Shown: positions 15,714-19,337 of the stretch, one piece after another
Layout of the letters: every line of letters starts with the position of its first letter
Position numbering within the stretch: the stretch's first letter is position 1
Assembly (NCBI GenBank): GCA_036376775.1
Contig: DASUZP010000180.1
Location: forward strand, 1 to 19,337
Direction: 5' to 3'
Length of the DNA: 19,337 nucleotides
Source of the DNA: VRUE01 sp036376775
GTDB lineage: Bacteria; Actinomycetota; Thermoleophilia; Solirubrobacterales; 70-9
The notes under the pieces: generated by a model
The model's input: the letters and a program-made list of their open reading frames with translations, nothing else
Told to the model about the DNA's origin: nothing
The model's database searches: none
Position numbers and translations under genes: made by a program

Positions 15714-18208
15714 TGCACCTAGTGCGTGGCTCGTTCCTAACCCTCGCCGCCGGTCGCCGAGCGAAGTGGATCGTCTTCGCGATCTGGTTCGTCGTCATCT
15801 TCGTCGCGGCAGGCCCGGCCGAACTGCCGGCCAAGTTCGAAGACGCCGAAAGCAACGAGGCGACTTCCTACCTGCCCGGCTCGGCCGAATCGACCAAGGC
15901 CCTGGACGCGACCGAGTCGCTGCAGAACGGCGAAATCGCCCCCGCCGTAATCATCTTCCGCCGCGAGTCCGGCCTCACCGCCGCCGACCATCGCACGATC
16001 GTCGAAGACGTCGGGAAGATGACCCGCAAGCGCTTCCCGGGCGTCGTCGCCGACGGCGAAACGGCGGCGGCCGGCGGCAAGCGACCCGACTCGGAGGAAG
16101 CGGCGGCTGCGCCGCAGAACCTGCCGCCGGGATGCGCAGGACCAACCCAGACGGTGCCCGGCCAGCCGGCCGACTATGCCCCGTTCGTCGGCCCGGTCTG
16201 CTCACCCGATGGCATGGCGGCGATCGTCACCGCCTACCTCAAACCCGAAGGCGAGGGCGAACTGATCGTCGACCCGGTCAAGTTCTGGCGCGACGAAATC
16301 ACCGACCAAGGCGGCGGCCTCGAGGTCAAGGTCACCGGCGGCGCCGGCTTCTCGGCTGACGCGATCGAAGTCTTCGAAGGCATCAACGGCACCCTGCTGC
16401 TGGCCGCGGTCAGCCTGGTGATCTTCCTCCTGATCGTCATCTACCGCTCGCCGATGTTCTTCTTCATCCCGCTCGCCGCGGTGTTGTTCGCCGAGACGCT
16501 CTCGCGCTCGATCGGCTACGGGGTCTCCGAGCTGGGGGTGACGATCAACGGACAGTCGAGCTCGATCATGTCGGTGCTTGTGCTCGGCGCGGGCACCGAC
16601 TACGCGCTGCTGCTCGTCGCCCGCTACCGCGAGGAGCTCCACCGCACCGTCGACAAGCACGAGGCGATGCGCACCGCGCTGGCCTCTGCCGGGCCGGCGA
16701 TCTTCGCCTCGGCGGCGACCGTGATCGCTGCCCTGCTCTGCCTGATGATCGCCAAGGTCAACGGCACCTCCGGCCTCGGCCCGATCGCCGCGATCGGCAT
16801 CGCCTGCGCGGCGCTCTCGATGCTGACCTTGCTGCCGGCGCTGCTGACGATCTTTGGCCGCCGTGCCTTCTGGCCCTTTGTGCCGCACACGCCGGAGACG
16901 GCGCCGAGTGCGGACGGAGTCTCCGAGCGGGCTCGGCGGCGGATCGTCGAGGGGACGGCGTTCGGCGCGCTGGCCCGGGTCGTCCTCGCCTGTCTGCTGG
17001 TGCTCGTACTGCTGCCGCTGGTGCTGCTCAACTGGCTCCTGCGGCGGCTCAGCGGCAGGCGGATCCCCTCGCTGATCGTCGGCCCACTCGACCGGGCCGT
17101 CTTCACGCCATACGAGGTGCGCCGCCACAGCCTCGAGCATGCCGCCGACGCCACCCACGGATTCTGGGCGCGGATCGGCGACCGCGTCGCGATCTCGCCG
17201 CGCCGGGTGATGGGCGGGTCGATCGCGGTCCTGCTGATCCTCTGCGGCGGTTTTGCCTTCTTCTCGACCGAACTCACCAGCGAAGACAGCTACCGCACCG
17301 AAGTCGAATCGGTCGAAGGCCAGCACCTGCTCGAGAGGAGCTTCCCCTCGGGCGCCACCGCCCTCACCGACATCGTCGTCAAGGATCGAGCCGACGTCCC
17401 GGCGGTGCGCCGTGCCGCTGCCGGGGTCGAAGGCGTCGAGGCAGTCTCCCCTCCGGTCAGCGAAGGGCCGCCGGGAACCCTGGTCCAGGCGACGCTGGAA
17501 ATCAGCCCCTACTCGACTGAGGCCTTCGACCTGGTCGAACCGATCCGCGAGGCGGTGCACCGGGTCGCACCCAGCACCCTCGTCGGCGGTCCCACCGCGG
17601 TTGAATTCGACGTCCGCGACGCGGCCGGTTGGGACTCGATCGTGATCCCGCCGATCGTACTGGTGGTCGTGCTGTTGATCCTGATCGGCCTGCTGCGCGC
17701 CGTGGTGGCGCCGCTGATCCTGATCGGCACGGTGATCATCAGCTTCCTCGCCGCGCTCGGGTTCGGCTACTTCGCCTTCGAATTCATCTTCGACTTCCCC
17801 GGCTCGGACCCCTCGTTACCGCTCTTCGCCTTCATCTTCCTGGTCGCGCTCGGGGTCGACTACAACATCTTCCTGATCTCCCGCGCCCGCGAGGAAACGA
17901 TTCAGCACGGCTCCAGGCAGGGCATCCTGCGCGCCCTCGCGGTCACCGGCGCGGTCATCACCAGCGCCGGCATCGTCCTCGCCGGCACCTTCTCGGTGCT
18001 GGCCGTCCTCCCTCTCACCTTCCTCACCGAGCTCGGCTTCGTAGTCGCCTTCGGCGTCCTCCTAGACACCTTCCTAGTCCGCAGCATCCTCGTCCCAGCC
18101 ATAGCCCTGACCACGGGCGACAAATTCTGGTGGCCCTCAGCTCTTTCAAAGAAGGGGACGGACACCGCAGCTCCCGGCACCCCCGCGCCAGAACCCGCCC
18201 AGCACTAG
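15713..18208 (+). CDS. MMPL/RND-family lipid transporter (831 residues)
   Basis: This second MMPL exporter is larger than the one at 7034. A first helix (about 19-38) is followed by an external domain (about 40-225) with an Ala/Gly/Pro-rich segment and two cysteines in about residues 115-165 that could form a disulfide. Five helices follow, then the long central cytoplasmic region, the second external domain (about 520-635) and five last helices. Proton-relay pairs are Asp296-Tyr297 (GAGTDYALLLVARYREE) and Asp716-Tyr717 (ALGVDYNIFLISRARE). The central loop carries an unusual hydrophobic stretch at about 423-444 (VVLACLLVLVLLPLVLLNWL), which would be an extra membrane segment. Numbering is from ATG 15713; a ribosome binding site favours GTG 15722. 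It follows the YyaL-type gene on the same strand, separated by a strong hairpin, so it is probably transcribed separately. Cargo is unknown. Confidence 0.88.
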   Translation: MHLVRGSFLTLAAGRRAKWIVFAIWFVVIFVAAGPAELPAKFEDAESNEATSYLPGSAESTKALDATESLQNGEIAPAVIIFRRESGLTAADHRTIVEDVGKMTRKRFPGVVADGETAAAGGKRPDSEEAAAAPQNLPPGCAGPTQTVPGQPADYAPFVGPVCSPDGMAAIVTAYLKPEGEGELIVDPVKFWRDEITDQGGGLEVKVTGGAGFSADAIEVFEGINGTLLLAAVSLVIFLLIVIYRSPMFFFIPLAAVLFAETLSRSIGYGVSELGVTINGQSSSIMSVLVLGAGTDYALLLVARYREELHRTVDKHEAMRTALASAGPAIFASAATVIAALLCLMIAKVNGTSGLGPIAAIGIACAALSMLTLLPALLTIFGRRAFWPFVPHTPETAPSADGVSERARRRIVEGTAFGALARVVLACLLVLVLLPLVLLNWLLRRLSGRRIPSLIVGPLDRAVFTPYEVRRHSLEHAADATHGFWARIGDRVAISPRRVMGGSIAVLLILCGGFAFFSTELTSEDSYRTEVESVEGQHLLERSFPSGATALTDIVVKDRADVPAVRRAAAGVEGVEAVSPPVSEGPPGTLVQATLEISPYSTEAFDLVEPIREAVHRVAPSTLVGGPTAVEFDVRDAAGWDSIVIPPIVLVVVLLILIGLLRAVVAPLILIGTVIISFLAALGFGYFAFEFIFDFPGSDPSLPLFAFIFLVALGVDYNIFLISRAREETIQHGSRQGILRALAVTGAVITSAGIVLAGTFSVLAVLPLTFLTELGFVVAFGVLLDTFLVRSILVPAIALTTGDKFWWPSALSKKGTDTAAPGTPAPEPAQH

Positions 18209-18225
18209 GCAGCCAGCTGAGCGCC

Positions 18226-18356
18226 GGGAGGAGGGATCGGGTGTCCCTCTCGCGCAGCGGCGTCCTCTTTTTCGCCCCACCAAACTCCGGCGGACAGCCT
18301 CAAGCGCAGCTGGCGAAAAACCCAGCAAGCGAGAGGGACACCCGATCCCTCCTCCC
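18226..18356. repeat. 28-bp perfect inverted repeat between convergent genes
   Basis: The arm at 18226-18253 (beginning GGGAGGAGGG, ending CCCTCTCGC) is exactly inverted at 18329-18356. The 75-base loop holds a second inverted pair, TTTTTCGCC (18268-18276) and GGCGAAAAA (18312-18320). It fills most of the 153 bases between the MMPL stop (18208) and the glutamine synthetase stop (18362). A bidirectional terminator is the simplest reading, but the wide loop and the nested inner stem are unusual for one. Confidence 0.7.
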
Positions 18357-18361
18357 CCGAC

Positions 18362-19337
18362 CTACAGCACCGGCAGAAAGTTCTCGATCTCGTAAGGAGT
18401 GACCTGCACCCGGTAGTCGTCCCATTCCTGCCGCTTGATCTCGACGAAGCGCCGGAACGTATGCTCGCCCAGAGTGCGCAGCACGAGCTCGGAGTCGGCG
18501 GCGATGTCGATCGCTTCGCCGAGCGTCTCCGGCAACTGCTCGATCCCGCGCTGGGAGCGCTCCTCGGGCGAGAGGTGGTAGAGGTTCTGCTCCATTGGCT
18601 CGGGCAGCTCGTAGCCCTTCTCGATCCCTTCCAACCCCGCCTGCAGCATGCCGGCGAAGCAGAGGTAAGGGTTGCAGGCGGGGTCGGGGCAGCGCAGCTC
18701 GGCCCGCGTCGCCGCCTCCTTGCCCGGGTGATAGAGCGGCACCCGGATCAGCGCCGAGCGGTTGCGGCGCGACCAGGCCAGGTAGACCGGCGCCTCGAAG
18801 CCGGGGACGAGCCGCTTGTAGGAGTTGACCCACTGGGCGAAGAGGGGTGAGATCTCACGCGCGTGGCGCAACTGGCCGGCGATAAACGCCTTCGCCGTGG
18901 CGGAGAGAAAGTACTGGTCGTCGGCGTCGAAGAAGGCGTTTTTGCCGTCTTTGGTCAGCGACTGGTGGACGTGCATGCCAGAGCCGTTCTCGCCGAACAG
19001 CGGCTTCGGCATGAAGGTCGCGTGCCAGCCGTACTTCATCGCGTACTCCTTGACGACGATGCGGTAGGTCATGCAGTCGTCCGACATCTGCAGCGCGTCC
19101 TTGTAGCGCATGTCGACCTCGTGCTGAGAGGGGCCGACCTCGTGGTGGGCGTACTCGACGTGGATGCCCATCTTCTCCAGCGCCAGGATCGTCTCGCGGC
19201 GGACGTCGGAGCCGGCGTCGAGCGTGGTCAGGTCGAAGTAGCCGCCCTCGTCGAGCACCTCGGGCACGCCGTTCTCGGGCTTGGCCGAGCGAAAGTAGAA
19301 GTACTCGAGCTCGGGGCCGATGTTGTAGGAGTCGAAG
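18362..19337 (-). CDS. glnA: Glutamine synthetase, type I alpha-like (5' part outside window)
   Basis: The last 324 residues of a type I glutamine synthetase, which joins ammonia to glutamate using ATP. About 120 N-terminal residues lie beyond the window, and the frame is open to its edge. Visible active-site motifs are YNIGPELEYF (metal-binding Glu), HHEVGPSQHEVD (two further metal ligands), GSGMHVHQSL (metal-binding His), NSYKRLVPGFEAPVYLAWS (ATP/glutamate contacts) and CPDPACNPYL. The C-terminus (TLGEHTFRRFVEIKRQEWDDYRVQVTPYE) resembles the short alpha type of Bacillus and Thermotoga and mycobacterial GlnA2, not the adenylylated beta type ending in HPYEF. A tyrosine stands in NLYHLS at the place of the adenylylated tyrosine, but the surrounding NLYDLP context is absent. 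Control by adenylylation is therefore doubtful. An apparent GTG start at 19267 is internal. Confidence 0.93.
   Translation of the reverse strand, partial: FDSYNIGPELEYFYFRSAKPENGVPEVLDEGGYFDLTTLDAGSDVRRETILALEKMGIHVEYAHHEVGPSQHEVDMRYKDALQMSDDCMTYRIVVKEYAMKYGWHATFMPKPLFGENGSGMHVHQSLTKDGKNAFFDADDQYFLSATAKAFIAGQLRHAREISPLFAQWVNSYKRLVPGFEAPVYLAWSRRNRSALIRVPLYHPGKEAATRAELRCPDPACNPYLCFAGMLQAGLEGIEKGYELPEPMEQNLYHLSPEERSQRGIEQLPETLGEAIDIAADSELVLRTLGEHTFRRFVEIKRQEWDDYRVQVTPYEIENFLPVL

Noticed and set aside
16202..17560. A 452-codon minus-strand frame opposite the larger MMPL gene, and a similar one at 7505-8872 opposite the smaller MMPL gene
   Set aside because: Both products are dominated by Arg, Asp, Glu, Gln and Gly, which is what results from reading membrane-helix codons on the reverse strand.

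Overview
The window is a high-GC stretch of bacterial chromosome with tightly packed genes and few AT-rich spots. Gene families and the order of the lipid genes point to an actinobacterium. The proteins most resemble mycobacterial FadA2, FabG4, HtdX, FadE24 and FadE23, but the gene arrangement is not mycobacterial. A Thermoleophilia/Solirubrobacterales-type organism is my best guess; this is inference from style and memory, not a database match. No tRNA, rRNA, CRISPR array, transposase or phage gene was seen.

Bases 91-6227 hold a five-gene operon on the + strand: thiolase (fadA2-like), 3-ketoacyl reductase (fabG4-like), MaoC-type (R)-enoyl hydratase (htdX-like) and two acyl-CoA dehydrogenases (fadE24- and fadE23-like). 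The first four overlap by 1-4 bases. The fifth follows after 38 bases. Together they encode every step of a beta-oxidation-type cycle, with the hydration and keto steps done by R-type enzymes instead of the FadB type. A near-perfect 20-bp hairpin separates this operon from a convergent HxlR-type regulator (6280-6954, -) that carries a C-terminal SCP2-like domain. That regulator is divergent from an MMPL/RND lipid exporter (7034-9163, +). The space between them holds a perfect 9-4-9 palindrome, a likely operator.

Bases 9179-11922 hold a STAND/archaeal-type AAA ATPase (-) and a divergent medium-chain-type acyl-CoA synthetase (+). The AT-rich gap between them contains two back-to-back TATAAT boxes inside one large nested dyad. 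A cytoplasmic GGDEF-EAL protein (12069-13484, -) follows, convergent with the synthetase. It is divergent from a YyaL/SPATA20-type thioredoxin-domain protein (13634-15631, +), with an exact tandem 20-bp repeat just upstream of that gene. A second, larger MMPL transporter (15713-18208, +) and the 3' part of a GSI-alpha-like glutamine synthetase (18362-19337, -, cut by the window edge) end the window.

The general theme is acyl-CoA and lipid metabolism plus lipid export: acyl-CoA activation, a beta-oxidation cycle, a lipid-sensing-type regulator and two MMPL exporters. The less explained material lies between genes. Three unrelated long perfect inverted repeats (18-28 bp arms) sit at 3' ends of genes, and two regulatory dyads lie in divergent gaps.
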